NCBI RefSeq assembly: GCF_028290025.1
Contig: NZ_JAQGKQ010000050.1
Span: 1-64,000, forward strand
Direction: 5' to 3'
DNA: 64,000 nt
DNA from: Cypionkella sp.
Lineage (GTDB): Bacteria; Pseudomonadota; Alphaproteobacteria; Rhodobacterales; Rhodobacteraceae
In this document: piece after piece, positions 1-8,859 of the stretch
Layout of the letters: each line of letters starts with the position of its first letter
Numbering within the stretch: position 1 is the stretch's first letter
Program-made: the position numbers and the translations under genes
The notes under the pieces: model-generated
Database searches by the model: none
Told to the model about the DNA's origin: nothing
What the model saw: the letters and a program-made list of their open reading frames with translations, nothing else

Positions 1-119
1 CGGCCCGGATCGATCCGCTTGGCCAGATGATCATAATAGGTGGACGGGGCGATCGGCAGCACTTTGCAGATCGGCTCGACCCCGTGCGCATTCCGATGCG
101 CGTCGATGAAACCCACCAT
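1..119 (-). mobile_element. IS3-family transposase OrfB, N-terminal fragment cut by window edge
   Basis: Reading the minus strand from 119 gives MVGFIDAHRNAHGVEPIC and continues through APSTYYDHLAKRIDP to the window edge. This matches the N-terminus of IS3-group OrfB, the DDE integrase subunit that normally follows OrfA in the -1 frame. The ATG overlaps the OrfA stop as TGATG, the usual overlapping arrangement. The catalytic DDE core lies outside the window, so completeness of the element cannot be judged. The matching upstream OrfA is itself truncated, so this copy is likely inactive. Confidence 0.75.
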
Positions 120-469
120 CACTTCGACCGGCGGTCGAGCTCCGCCATCGCAAAATACGCTGATGCCTTGCGAAGGATCTCGTTTGCTTGGCGCAGCTCG
201 CGGTTCTCGCGTTCCAATGCCTTCATGCGCTCGGCCATCTCGCTTGAGACGCCCGCATCGGTCATCACAGCCTGGGCGCCATATTTTGCGCATACATCCA
301 TAATTTCGTCGCTATCAGTTGCAACAAAAACATTTTCCGAAGGGGCCGCTTCGACCCCGCGCTCCCAAGTGTGGATCACCATCGGCTTACCACCGATCTC
401 CAAAAGTGGCTTGCGAGACAATCTCGTTGAACCTAATCGCGCAGGAATAACTATTGCGTAACTCGTCAT
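119..469 (-). pseudogene. Chimeric ORF: kdsB 5' end fused in frame to IS3 OrfA 3' end
   Basis: The 116-residue ORF has two unrelated halves. Residues 1 to about 70 ([20 protein letters not shown], later VATDSDE) are the nucleotide-binding N-terminus of 3-deoxy-manno-octulosonate cytidylyltransferase (CMP-KDO synthetase, normally about 245 residues), which activates KDO for LPS or capsule. Residues ~73-116 ([20 protein letters not shown]) are the C-terminal leucine-zipper part of IS3 OrfA, which normally has about 50-60 more residues in front. The junction falls near 253-262. Both partners are truncated at the join, so this is a deletion or recombination scar rather than a clean insertion. Neither half should be functional. 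A second intact kdsB elsewhere would be expected. Confidence 0.75.
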
Positions 470-1000
470 GTACTAACCCGAAGATGAAAGAGGAGGAGGG
501 AGGAGGAAGGTTATAATGGCTCGCTTCCAAAGAAACGCCCAGTAGATTGCTGTTTTAGGCAGCCGAAGCGAAATGATGTCAGAGTTTCACGTGGCTAGCA
601 GCTTTGCGTGGTGTCCGCAACCTTGACGCGAGCTGCACGCGCTTAGGTCAGGTGCAGCAGTTCGCGGCCACGTCAAGGCTCAGAATATCGCGATTGCAGA
701 TTTGATGTCTGAAACGCGACTTTGTCCGGCATGATCGGTGCGGCGCAAAAGGACAGCTTTCGGTCTAAGAAAGGTAGGCAATAGAAGCCCAGAGTCGGCC
801 GCTCGTATAGTGCGGGTCTGGCAGCGGCACTATCTCGCAGCGCAACTCACACGGTTTCGTCGGCCATCAACAACAGGATGAGGACTTCCCTTACAGTTTA
901 GGGGCTTACCACGAGTTCATTGCCATAACGGAAATTGACGAATAGTAACGCTGAGAGGTGTCGTTGAGCCTAATGGTCTTCGGGGAAGCAGGTAACCGAC
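470..1000. other. Gene-poor stretch between the IS scar and the AlgX/J-like gene
   Basis: No convincing ORF is seen on either strand. It holds a purine-only tract around 485-510 (repeated gagga units) and an imperfect inverted repeat with outer arms CCTTGACG (621-628) and CGTCAAGG (671-678). Composition is more mixed than the neighbouring core genes, which suits an accessory junction. No IS terminal repeats could be identified. Confidence 0.5.
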
Positions 1001-2350
1001 ATGATAAAAAATAACGTGATCATCGGACACGATGGCTGGTTATTTCTCAATTCAGGCGCCCAGAAACAGCGCGAGCATCTGAACGGAACGTTGTCACCGA
1101 CTGCGATCGATGTTGAAAATTTCCGCCAGAACATCACCTCGAGATTCGAATTTTGTCGCTCTCACGGTATGGACTATCTTCATGTCGTATTCCCGACAAA
1201 AGATCTGGTAACACGGGAGATGTTGCCAACGTCATATGCAGCAGAGCAGTCAAGCTTATTTGACAGATGCTATCGAGGCGTATTTGGCGATCATTTGCCT
1301 GAGTATCTCGTCTACCCACTTGATGAACTGATTGACCTACACTCGAAAAAATCGGCTTTCTTCAAGTTTGACACGCATTTGTCAGCGATTGGACGACTGC
1401 ATATCGTATCAATAATCTTGGCCAAATTGGGTCTTCCGTGCGATCCCGTGCTATATTTCATCGAGAGAGATTTGAAACATAGTGGTGATCTTGGCAAGAT
1501 GCTGCAGTCAAGCGAGACATCCGACGAAACATGGCTGGATCACATTATCCCGACCGCAAAAACATTCAACAATATAACTTATCTCAAGGGAAACTCGAAC
1601 AATATTGTCATCGTATCAAATGATCTGGCGGTTTTTGATAAGAGATTGCTTGTTTTCGGTGACAGCTTTATCGCCGGATGCCTTAGTATTCTTTCGGCAT
1701 TCTTCAAGGACATCATATATATCCGTTCACCGTTTTTTCAAAAAGACGCTGTTTCTTTATTTTCCCCGGATATCATTGTTTCTGCGAACAGCGAGCGATA
1801 TTTATCTGCGGTTAAAAGCGATACCAGCTCTCATAGCGTTGTTCTTGCGAATTACGGTGCCGAGGATTACAGACCCTCTGACGAGTTTTCCGATGCGCTG
1901 CGCGCTCAAGCGTCTTGGGGGCACCACCACAGTTACTATACTTCGTGGCGCAATAAAAATATCCCGAAACCACTTTATGTAGATCCCGTGCTTGGACCAG
2001 CTTTCGGCAATGCAATGCTGGTGCCGGTAAATGAACTTGAGCGCTCGTTTTCGTCCATAGGTCGTGATCCTCAATTAATATTCCCGCGGGCTGGTTTGGC
2101 GCTTCGTTCGGAGAAAACAATTTCTTTCGAAATTGAGAGCAGTGTCGATGGCAAGTGTCAGCTTTTTTATCCAGGTATCAATGAGAAAGGGTATCCGTTT
2201 TTAAACCAAGACAGTCTGAGCCTTGATGTGAAGCAAGGCCGCAATATCCTGACTTTCAAGCTGGACCGGAATCGTTCGATTCCATTGATTCGATTTGATC
2301 CGCTCGCGACACCAGGAGTGTTTACCATTTTATCTACGCGGGCTTGGTGA
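1001..2350 (+). CDS. AlgX/AlgJ-like SGNH-fold protein (possible polysaccharide O-acetylation)
   Basis: The 449-residue product opens with VIIGHDGWLFL, resembling the start of the AlgX/AlgJ/DHHW domain. It carries FPTKDLV near residue 65, DTHLSAIG at 124-131 (compare the DTHW-type catalytic motif) and VFGDSF at 218-223, the SGNH block I serine. The family O-acetylates exopolysaccharides such as alginate. The C-terminal ~120 residues look like a beta-rich accessory domain. Oddities: there is no signal peptide or membrane anchor, although AlgX and AlgJ act in the periplasm, and the Trp of the usual DTHW motif is Leu. The gene is visibly AT-richer than its neighbours and lies beside an IS scar and a broken kdsB, suggesting transfer with a surface-polysaccharide locus. 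Substrate is unknown; the fold call is moderately secure. Confidence 0.6.
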   Translation: MIKNNVIIGHDGWLFLNSGAQKQREHLNGTLSPTAIDVENFRQNITSRFEFCRSHGMDYLHVVFPTKDLVTREMLPTSYAAEQSSLFDRCYRGVFGDHLPEYLVYPLDELIDLHSKKSAFFKFDTHLSAIGRLHIVSIILAKLGLPCDPVLYFIERDLKHSGDLGKMLQSSETSDETWLDHIIPTAKTFNNITYLKGNSNNIVIVSNDLAVFDKRLLVFGDSFIAGCLSILSAFFKDIIYIRSPFFQKDAVSLFSPDIIVSANSERYLSAVKSDTSSHSVVLANYGAEDYRPSDEFSDALRAQASWGHHHSYYTSWRNKNIPKPLYVDPVLGPAFGNAMLVPVNELERSFSSIGRDPQLIFPRAGLALRSEKTISFEIESSVDGKCQLFYPGINEKGYPFLNQDSLSLDVKQGRNILTFKLDRNRSIPLIRFDPLATPGVFTILSTRAW

Positions 2351-2400
2351 GATCGCGCCTGCCGCTCGCGTAGCTGTGTGAGGCTGTCGCCCGAGATTTT

Positions 2401-3609
2401 TCAGCGCAACGGCTCTCGCAACCAACCGTCCTGAAGCGCCACGCGATCACAATCGGTGAAGCTGGCCCAGCGGCTTAGCTCGGCTTCTAGTTTTGCGATG
2501 CGGCCTAGGCCGAACCTCACTCCGGCTTCGGGCCAGAAGGCTTTGACGCGCAGGGTGCGGTCGTCGCGGTAGGATTTCATGTCGATGCGGCCGATCAGGC
2601 GGTCGGCTTCGAGCACGGGGAAGACGTAGTAGCCGTATTGGCGTTTGGCTTCGGGGACGAAAACTTCGATGCGGTAGTAGAAGCCGAACAGGAACTCGGT
2701 GCGGTTGCGGTCGCGTAGGGCGGGGTCGAAGGGGGATAAGATGCGCAGGCGGGTGGTGGGCTCGGGGGCATTTGCGGCTTGGGTCAGCACATCGGGGCGG
2801 GCGTAACTGCGGCGGCGTTGGCCTTTGGCGCCTTCGACTTCGATCTCAATAATCTCACCGCTCGCGAGGGCGGTTTTCACCCAAGCCTTCGCCTCATCGG
2901 GTTTGAGGGCGTTCCAGTAGGCGCGCAGCTCGGTGGCATCGGCGAAACCTAAGTTGTCGAGCGCCGAGGTGCAGGCCCAGTCGGTCATCTGTGCCAGATC
3001 ATAGGCGGTGGTGCGATGGGGGGCGGGGATGACGCGCTCGGTCAGGTCGTAGATTTTCTGGAAACCGTCGCGGCCGGAGATCGCCAGTTGCCCGGTACGC
3101 CAAAGCCATTCGAGGGCGGTCTTCGACGGACGCCACTCCCACCAGCCGCCTTTGCTGCGGGTCTCGTTTTGACCAACATCCGAGGTGGTGACGGGGCCGT
3201 GATCTTCGATGTGGCGAAGGATGGTGTCGAGTTGCGAAGCGTCGCCATCGGGGAACCATTTGTGGTGGTTCTGGCGCATGGTCTCGGCGCTGCGGGCAAA
3301 GCGGTGCTGCCAGTGGCCGTGCAGGTGGACCGGCAGGATAGAGGCGTCGTGCGTCCAATGTTCAAACAGGGCGCGGTCGCGTTCCAGCAGGGTTTTCAGC
3401 GCGGCGGGTTTGTAGGAATGGCGGCGCGAGAACAGGATCATGTGATGTGCGCGCGCGACGGTGTTGATGCTATCGACCTGCACGAAACCGATGCGGTGGA
3501 TCAGATCGGCCAGCGCCTGCCCGGAGGCAGCACCAGTAGGAGCCTCGGCCAACGCGTGACGGTGCAGAAACAAGCGGCGGGCGGCGGGGTTGGTCAGCAA
3601 GGGCAACAT
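2401..3609 (-). CDS. ycaQ: Winged-helix DNA glycosylase-like protein, HTH_42/YcaQ family
   Basis: The 402-residue product begins MLPLLTNPAARRLFLHRHAL. IGFVQVDSINTVARAHH contains the Q-x-D signature of the AlkX/YcaQ branch of the HTH_42 superfamily, and WWEWRPSKTALEWLWRTG lies centrally. Characterised members are monofunctional glycosylases that excise bulky or crosslinked alkyl purines. The ORF track extends 50 residues upstream, but that part is low-quality and the family N-terminus matches the ATG at 3609. Transcribed away from the Kef-like antiporter; the 177-bp gap must hold both promoters. Family is confident; substrate is inferred. Confidence 0.8.
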   Translation of the reverse strand: MLPLLTNPAARRLFLHRHALAEAPTGAASGQALADLIHRIGFVQVDSINTVARAHHMILFSRRHSYKPAALKTLLERDRALFEHWTHDASILPVHLHGHWQHRFARSAETMRQNHHKWFPDGDASQLDTILRHIEDHGPVTTSDVGQNETRSKGGWWEWRPSKTALEWLWRTGQLAISGRDGFQKIYDLTERVIPAPHRTTAYDLAQMTDWACTSALDNLGFADATELRAYWNALKPDEAKAWVKTALASGEIIEIEVEGAKGQRRRSYARPDVLTQAANAPEPTTRLRILSPFDPALRDRNRTEFLFGFYYRIEVFVPEAKRQYGYYVFPVLEADRLIGRIDMKSYRDDRTLRVKAFWPEAGVRFGLGRIAKLEAELSRWASFTDCDRVALQDGWLREPLR

Positions 3610-3786
3610 GGCGCTATGGGTAGCAGGGCTGTGGCGGCGGTCAACAGCGACGTTTTCTTGGCCAACAGCGGCATGTCGTAACATACTGACATATTCGCGT
3701 GAAAATTGTGACCAAAACGCTTGATTTATAAGGTTGCTCGCGGCGCGGTCAGGCCCCAATTTAGGTTATACCCCAAGGAGTTTTGG

Positions 3787-5022
3787 ATGACGCATGACAC
3801 GCCGCTGATTGCTATTATTGCCATAGGTTTATCCATGGCGTTTGTTTTGGGACTTGTGGCGCATCGGTTTCGATTGCCGTTGATTGCGGGTTATTTGATG
3901 GCGGGGGTGATTATCGGGCCGTTCACGCCGGGTTTTGTCGCGGATCAGGATCTCGCCAGCGAATTGGCGGAAATCGGGGTGATCTTGCTGATGTTCGGGG
4001 TGGGCTTGCATTTCTCGGCGCGCGATTTGCTGGCAGTGAAGGCGGCGGCGGTGCCGGGGGCGTTGGGTCAGATCGCGGTGGCGACGATTGCCGGGGTGGC
4101 GCTGGCTTACGGGCTTGGCTGGGGCATTGGCGCGGGCGTGATATTTGGGCTGTCGCTGTCGGTGGCATCGACGGTGGTGCTGCTGCGGGCGTTGCAATCG
4201 CGTGGGATATTGAAGGATGAAACGGGCAAGCTGGCGGTTGGCTGGCTGATCGTTGAAGATCTGGTGATGGTAGTGGTGCTGGTGCTGATCCCGCCACTGG
4301 CCGGGGTGATGGGCGGCGTTGAAGTGGCAGTCGATAGCGAAACGGCTGAGGTTGCGAGTTGGGGTTTTGGCCCACTGGGTGCGACCTTGCTGCTGACTGG
4401 GGTGAAGGTCGCCGGGTTTCTGGGGCTGATGCTCATTGTCGGCGCGCGCTTAATCCCGATGGTGCTGCATTACTCGATGCACACTGGACAGCGCGAGTTG
4501 TTTCGGCTGGCAGTGCTCGCGATTGCTTTGGGCGTGGCTTATGGCTCGGCGGTGTTCTTCGGAGTCAGCTTTGCGCTGGGGGCGTTTTTTGCGGGCATGG
4601 TCATGGCAAGCTCCACGCTTTCCAATCAGGCAATGAAAGATACGCTGCCGTTGCGCGATGCGTTTGCGGTGCTGTTCTTCGTCTCGGTCGGAATGTTGTT
4701 CAATCCATCGGTGATCTGGACGCAGCCTTTGGCATTGCTCGGGACGGTGGCGATTGTGCTCGGCATCAAATCGGTCGCGGCCTATGTGCTGATGCGCTGG
4801 TTTGGCCATGATCGCTCGGCAGGGTTGGTGTTGGCGGCAAGTCTCGCGCAGGTGGGGGAGTTTTCGTTCATCCTGATCGGCATGGGCGTCAGCCTGAAGA
4901 TCGTGCCGGTGGGCGCGCGTGATCTGGTGGTGGCAGCGGCGCTGGTGTCTATTCTGGTCAATCCACTGCTGTTTCATCTCGCAGATCGCTATGCGGCAAA
5001 ACCGACGCCTGATCCGGCGTAG
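3787..5022 (+). CDS. CPA2-type cation:proton antiporter (Kef/YbaL-like), membrane domain only
   Basis: The 411-residue protein is almost entirely hydrophobic, with about 12 predicted membrane spans. It has typical Kef/YbaL sequence: LPLIAGYLMAGVIIGPFTPG, GVILLMFGVGLHF and LSLSVASTVVLLRAL. These proteins exchange K+ or Na+ for H+ across the inner membrane. It ends shortly after the last span (LLFHLADRYAAK), so the cytosolic RCK/TrkA-N nucleotide-binding domain of KefB, KefC and YbaL is absent. I chose the ATG at 3787 because AAGGAG lies just upstream; the ORF track's longer start has no such signal. Ligand gating by glutathione adducts cannot be assumed without the RCK domain, though a formaldehyde-glutathione gene lies next door. 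Confidence 0.85.
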   Translation: MTHDTPLIAIIAIGLSMAFVLGLVAHRFRLPLIAGYLMAGVIIGPFTPGFVADQDLASELAEIGVILLMFGVGLHFSARDLLAVKAAAVPGALGQIAVATIAGVALAYGLGWGIGAGVIFGLSLSVASTVVLLRALQSRGILKDETGKLAVGWLIVEDLVMVVVLVLIPPLAGVMGGVEVAVDSETAEVASWGFGPLGATLLLTGVKVAGFLGLMLIVGARLIPMVLHYSMHTGQRELFRLAVLAIALGVAYGSAVFFGVSFALGAFFAGMVMASSTLSNQAMKDTLPLRDAFAVLFFVSVGMLFNPSVIWTQPLALLGTVAIVLGIKSVAAYVLMRWFGHDRSAGLVLAASLAQVGEFSFILIGMGVSLKIVPVGARDLVVAAALVSILVNPLLFHLADRYAAKPTPDPA

Positions 5023-5112
5023 GCGACTGCCACGCGACTTGCCCGACTCTGCGGGCAGGTCTAGGCTCCGCCCTGAGGCCCCGTAGCAGGGTCGATTTCA
5101 GGGAGAATTTTC

Positions 5113-5685
5113 ATGGCATCAGTTTCCATTCATCCAGCCGTTGATAATGGCGTAAAGCCGGGTAAGCCCGGGTTTGCCGGCGCGACGTTGCGCTGCAATT
5201 GCACCACCGATCCGGTCGAAGTGAAGATCAGTTCGGATTGTCTGCACAACCATGTTTGCGGCTGCACGAAATGCTGGAAACCAGCGGGCGCGACGTTCTC
5301 TATGGTGGCGGTGGCGAGTTCAAGCGACGTCGAAGTCACCAAAAACGTGCATAAATTGAAGGTGGTCGATGGCACGGCTTTGATCCAGCGCCACGCTTGC
5401 ACCAGCTGCGGTGTGCATATGCACGGGCCTGTGACGCGGCCAAACCATCCGTTCACCGGGCTTACCTTTATTCATACCGAGTTGGCGGATGTTGAAGGGT
5501 TTGCAGCACCAACCTTCGCGGCGTTTGTGTCTTCGGTGATTGAGGGCGGTACTGATCCGGCGAAGATGGACGCTATCCGGGCGCGGCTGAACGAGTTGGG
5601 GCTGCCGCCCTATGATGCGCTGTCGCCGGGTCTGATGGATTACATCGCGACGTTTACTGCGAAAGCCAATGGCGTGCTGAGCTGA
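5113..5685 (+). CDS. gfa: S-(hydroxymethyl)glutathione synthase (glutathione-dependent formaldehyde-activating enzyme)
   Basis: The 190-residue protein has the cysteine set of the GFA family: LRCNC near residue 28, CGCTKCW near 49, and [11 protein letters not shown] near 95. These form the zinc and glutathione sites. The enzyme speeds condensation of formaldehyde with glutathione ahead of S-(hydroxymethyl)glutathione dehydrogenase, the start of thiol-dependent formaldehyde detoxification. An AGGGAG ribosome-binding site sits about 8 bases before the ATG. It is followed immediately by a strong shared terminator. No adhI or fghA gene is visible in the window, so the rest of the pathway lies elsewhere. 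Confidence 0.9.
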   Translation: MASVSIHPAVDNGVKPGKPGFAGATLRCNCTTDPVEVKISSDCLHNHVCGCTKCWKPAGATFSMVAVASSSDVEVTKNVHKLKVVDGTALIQRHACTSCGVHMHGPVTRPNHPFTGLTFIHTELADVEGFAAPTFAAFVSSVIEGGTDPAKMDAIRARLNELGLPPYDALSPGLMDYIATFTAKANGVLS

Positions 5686-5686
5686 C

Positions 5687-5726
5687 AAAATGCCCTGCGT
5701 TGGATTGGTCCAACGCAGGGCATTTT
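5687..5726. terminator. Bidirectional intrinsic terminator between gfa and the RND pump operon
   Basis: A near-perfect inverted repeat, AAAATGCCCTGCGTTGGA ... TCCAACGCAGGGCATTTT, begins one base after the gfa stop and reaches into the stop codon of the RND permease. The A-tract on one side and T-tract on the other let it work for both convergent genes. Confidence 0.9.
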
Positions 5727-8700
5727 ATGTGCGAGTGGCGGCAGGCGCGGGCTTGCGTGACATTCGCATCGAGAACTTGCGCACCACCACATAGAACGAT
5801 GGCACCATGAAAATGCCGAGGACGGTCGCGGAAAGCATCCCGCCAAGCACGCCGACACCGATGGCGTTTTGCGCACCTGCGCCGGCACCTGTTGCTATGG
5901 CAAGCGGTGTCACGCCCAGGATAAACGCCAGCGAGGTCATCAGGATCGGGCGCAGCCTTGTGCGCGCGGCCTCCAAAGCGGCCTCTACCGGAGTGCGGCC
6001 TTGGGTTTCCAACTCTCGGGCGAACTCGATAATTAGAATGGCGTTTTTGGCGGCGAGGCCAATGGTCGTCAGCAAGCCAACCTTGAAATATACATCGTTC
6101 GACTGACCAAACAGCCAAGCTGCCGCGAGTGCGCCCAAGATGCCAACCGGAACCGCCAGCATCACCGAGAACGGGATCGCCCAGCTTTCATACAAAGCCG
6201 CCAGACACAGGAACACCACCAGCGCAGACAGCGCGTAAAGATAGGGCGCTTGGTTGCCGGATTGGCGTTCTTGATAGGACAGGTCGGTCCACGACACGCC
6301 ATAGCCGCCCGGCATCGCCTGAACCAACTCCTCCATAATCTCCATCGCTTCGCCCGACGAAGTGCCATCGGCTTGCGAGCCGTTGATCTGCACCGCAGGC
6401 AGCGCATCAATCCGCGACAGGCTGGGAGCGACCGGAGCCCATTCGGTTTTCGAGAACGCCGAGAACGGCACCATCTCACCACTGGAATTGCGGGCGAACC
6501 ATGCCAGCACATCCTCGGGCTGCATCCGCGATCCGGCAATGCCTTGCACGATCACCGGGCGCAGCGAGGTGCCAAGTTGGAAATCGTTGACCTCATCACC
6601 GGCAAACACGATCGACAGCATAGAGTTCACTTCGGTCAAAGACACACCCAAGGCGGCGGCTTTTTCTTGGTCAATCACCAGTTTCAAGGCGGCTTCATCC
6701 TCGGAGGCACCATTGCGCAGGTTGGTGATGCGGCCATCGGCGGTCGCGCGGGCGATCAGATCGGTGGCGGCGGCAAACAACGCCTCATTGCCGGCGCCGG
6801 ACTGATCGACCAAATACATCGAGAACCCGGCAGAGTTGCCAAGCCCTTGAATAGCGGGCGGTTGGTTGAACTGCACGGTGCCCGCGCGCAGGGTTTTGAA
6901 GTGGGCATTGGCGCGGGCGGCGACTGCCGATGCCGACAGATCGCTGCTGCTACGCTCATCAAAGCTGCGCAGTTTGACGAACACCATCGCCTGATTTTGC
7001 CCGGTGCCGCTAAAGCCGAAGCCCATCGCGACGAATGTGGATTCGACGGCGGCGGATTCTTCGGCGTTCAGATATTCCTCAACCTGCCGCACCACGTCTA
7101 AAGTTGCGGCTGTGGTGGAGCCCTGGGTCAGCGAAATGCGCGTCATCAGCACGCCCTGATCTTCTGACGGCAGGAAGGATGCGGTGATGCGGCTGTAGAT
7201 CGCCCAAGCGCCACCGCAAACGATGGCCAGCACCAAGAGCATGGTCGCGGGCCATTTCAGGATACGGATCAACAGGTTGGCATAGCCTTGGGTCGCAGCA
7301 CCAAAGCCACGGTTAAAGGCGCGACCCGGGGCGCTCAGCCAGCCCGTGCTGTGGGCTGTGTGCGGTTTCAGGATAGTGGCGCACATCGCGGGCGTCAGGA
7401 TCAGCGCAACGGCGGCCGAAAGCAGCATCGCCGAGATGATCGTGACCGAAAATTGTCGGTAGATCACCCCGGTGGAGCCTGACGAGAACGCCATTGGCAA
7501 GAATACCGCCGACAGCACCAGCGCGATACCGATCAACGCGCCGGTGATTTGCGCCATGCTTTTCTCCGTCGCGGCGACCGGGTCTAATCCCTCTTCTGCA
7601 ATCACCCGCTCGACGTTTTCGACCACAACGATGGCGTCATCGACCAGCAAGCCGATGGCGAGCACCATCGCGAACATCGTCAGCGTGTTGATCGAATAGC
7701 CTAAGATTCCGAGGATAGCGAAGGTGCCGAGCAGCACAATCGGCACAGCAATGATCGGGATCAGCGTGGCGCGCCAGTTTTGTAGGAACACCAGAATAAC
7801 AAGGAAAACCAAGGCAATGGCTTCCATCAGGGTGTGTTCGACCTTTTCGATGGAAAGTTCGACGAAGGGTGAGGTGTCATAGGCGTATTGGACTTTGACA
7901 CCATCGGGTAGCGCTGCTTCCAAGCCGGAAAGCGTGGCGCGGACGGCGGCTGCGGTATCAACGGCATTGGCTCCGCTGGCCAAGTTAACGCCAAAACCCG
8001 AGGCATTGGCGCCGTTAAAGCGCGAGTCGCCGCCGTAGGTTGCTTTGCCAATCTCAACCGTGGCGACATCGCCGAGCCGCACGGTATTGCCTGCAGCGGT
8101 GGTGGTCAGGCGGATCTGCTCAAACTGCTCCACCGTGGTCAGTTGGCTTTGCGCAGTGATCGTGGCGGTAAACTGCTGGCCGCGGGTAACGGGCTGTGCG
8201 CCAAGCGAGCCGATGGAAACCGTGGTATTTTGCGCCTGCACCGCGCTGACCACATCACCGGGGGTCATGGCAAACTCGGCCAGCTTCATCGGGTCGAGCC
8301 AAATGCGCATCGCATAACCCGAGCCGAACGAGTTGATCGAGCCTACGCCATCAGTGCGCAGAACCGCGCCTTCGATGGTGGAGGAGAGGATATCGCCGAG
8401 TTGCACCGTGCTGTAGCGGCCATCCTCGGACACCAGCGAGCCGACCAGCAGGATCGACGACGACGAGCGGCTGACGTTGACGCCAGAATCCTGCACCGCA
8501 TCGGGCAAGCGGCGGTTGATCTGGTCGACCTTGGCCTGCACGTTGGTTTGCGCATCATCGGGGTCAACTGAGTCGTCGAAGGTCAGCGTCAGGCTGGAAC
8601 GCCCGGTTGACGATGAACCGACGGTGTATAGCAAGCCTTCTAACCCGGTCAGGCCATCTTCGATGGTTTCGGTGACGGAAGTTTGCACGGCTTCGGCGGT

Positions 8701-8856
8701 GGCACCGGGATAGCTCGCCGAGACGCGGATCGTGGTAGGGGCAATGTCAGGATATTGCGAGACCGGCAGTTGCAGCAGCGAATACGCGCCCGCCAACATC
8801 ACAACAATCGCCAAAACCCAAGCAAACACCGGGCGGTGGATGAAAAAACGCGGCAT
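5725..8856 (-). CDS. RND multidrug efflux permease (AcrB/MexB, HAE1 family)
   Basis: At 1043 residues it is the usual AcrB length. Features in order: N-terminal span MPRFFIHRPVFAWVLAIVVM, periplasmic porter loop, the TM4 pair GLLVDDAIVVVENVERV with the two proton-relay Asp residues, the conserved LPSEDQG start of the second half, and GLAAKNAILIIEFA with the TM10 Lys. It works as a trimer that exports drugs, dyes or detergents using the proton gradient. The adaptor lies 3 bp upstream in the same operon. No outer-membrane TolC-type gene and no TetR/MarR regulator is adjacent, so the channel and regulator must be elsewhere. Substrates are unknown. Confidence 0.92.
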   Translation of the reverse strand: MPRFFIHRPVFAWVLAIVVMLAGAYSLLQLPVSQYPDIAPTTIRVSASYPGATAEAVQTSVTETIEDGLTGLEGLLYTVGSSSTGRSSLTLTFDDSVDPDDAQTNVQAKVDQINRRLPDAVQDSGVNVSRSSSSILLVGSLVSEDGRYSTVQLGDILSSTIEGAVLRTDGVGSINSFGSGYAMRIWLDPMKLAEFAMTPGDVVSAVQAQNTTVSIGSLGAQPVTRGQQFTATITAQSQLTTVEQFEQIRLTTTAAGNTVRLGDVATVEIGKATYGGDSRFNGANASGFGVNLASGANAVDTAAAVRATLSGLEAALPDGVKVQYAYDTSPFVELSIEKVEHTLMEAIALVFLVILVFLQNWRATLIPIIAVPIVLLGTFAILGILGYSINTLTMFAMVLAIGLLVDDAIVVVENVERVIAEEGLDPVAATEKSMAQITGALIGIALVLSAVFLPMAFSSGSTGVIYRQFSVTIISAMLLSAAVALILTPAMCATILKPHTAHSTGWLSAPGRAFNRGFGAATQGYANLLIRILKWPATMLLVLAIVCGGAWAIYSRITASFLPSEDQGVLMTRISLTQGSTTAATLDVVRQVEEYLNAEESAAVESTFVAMGFGFSGTGQNQAMVFVKLRSFDERSSSDLSASAVAARANAHFKTLRAGTVQFNQPPAIQGLGNSAGFSMYLVDQSGAGNEALFAAATDLIARATADGRITNLRNGASEDEAALKLVIDQEKAAALGVSLTEVNSMLSIVFAGDEVNDFQLGTSLRPVIVQGIAGSRMQPEDVLAWFARNSSGEMVPFSAFSKTEWAPVAPSLSRIDALPAVQINGSQADGTSSGEAMEIMEELVQAMPGGYGVSWTDLSYQERQSGNQAPYLYALSALVVFLCLAALYESWAIPFSVMLAVPVGILGALAAAWLFGQSNDVYFKVGLLTTIGLAAKNAILIIEFARELETQGRTPVEAALEAARTRLRPILMTSLAFILGVTPLAIATGAGAGAQNAIGVGVLGGMLSATVLGIFMVPSFYVVVRKFSMRMSRKPAPAATRT

Positions 8857-8859
8857 ATC

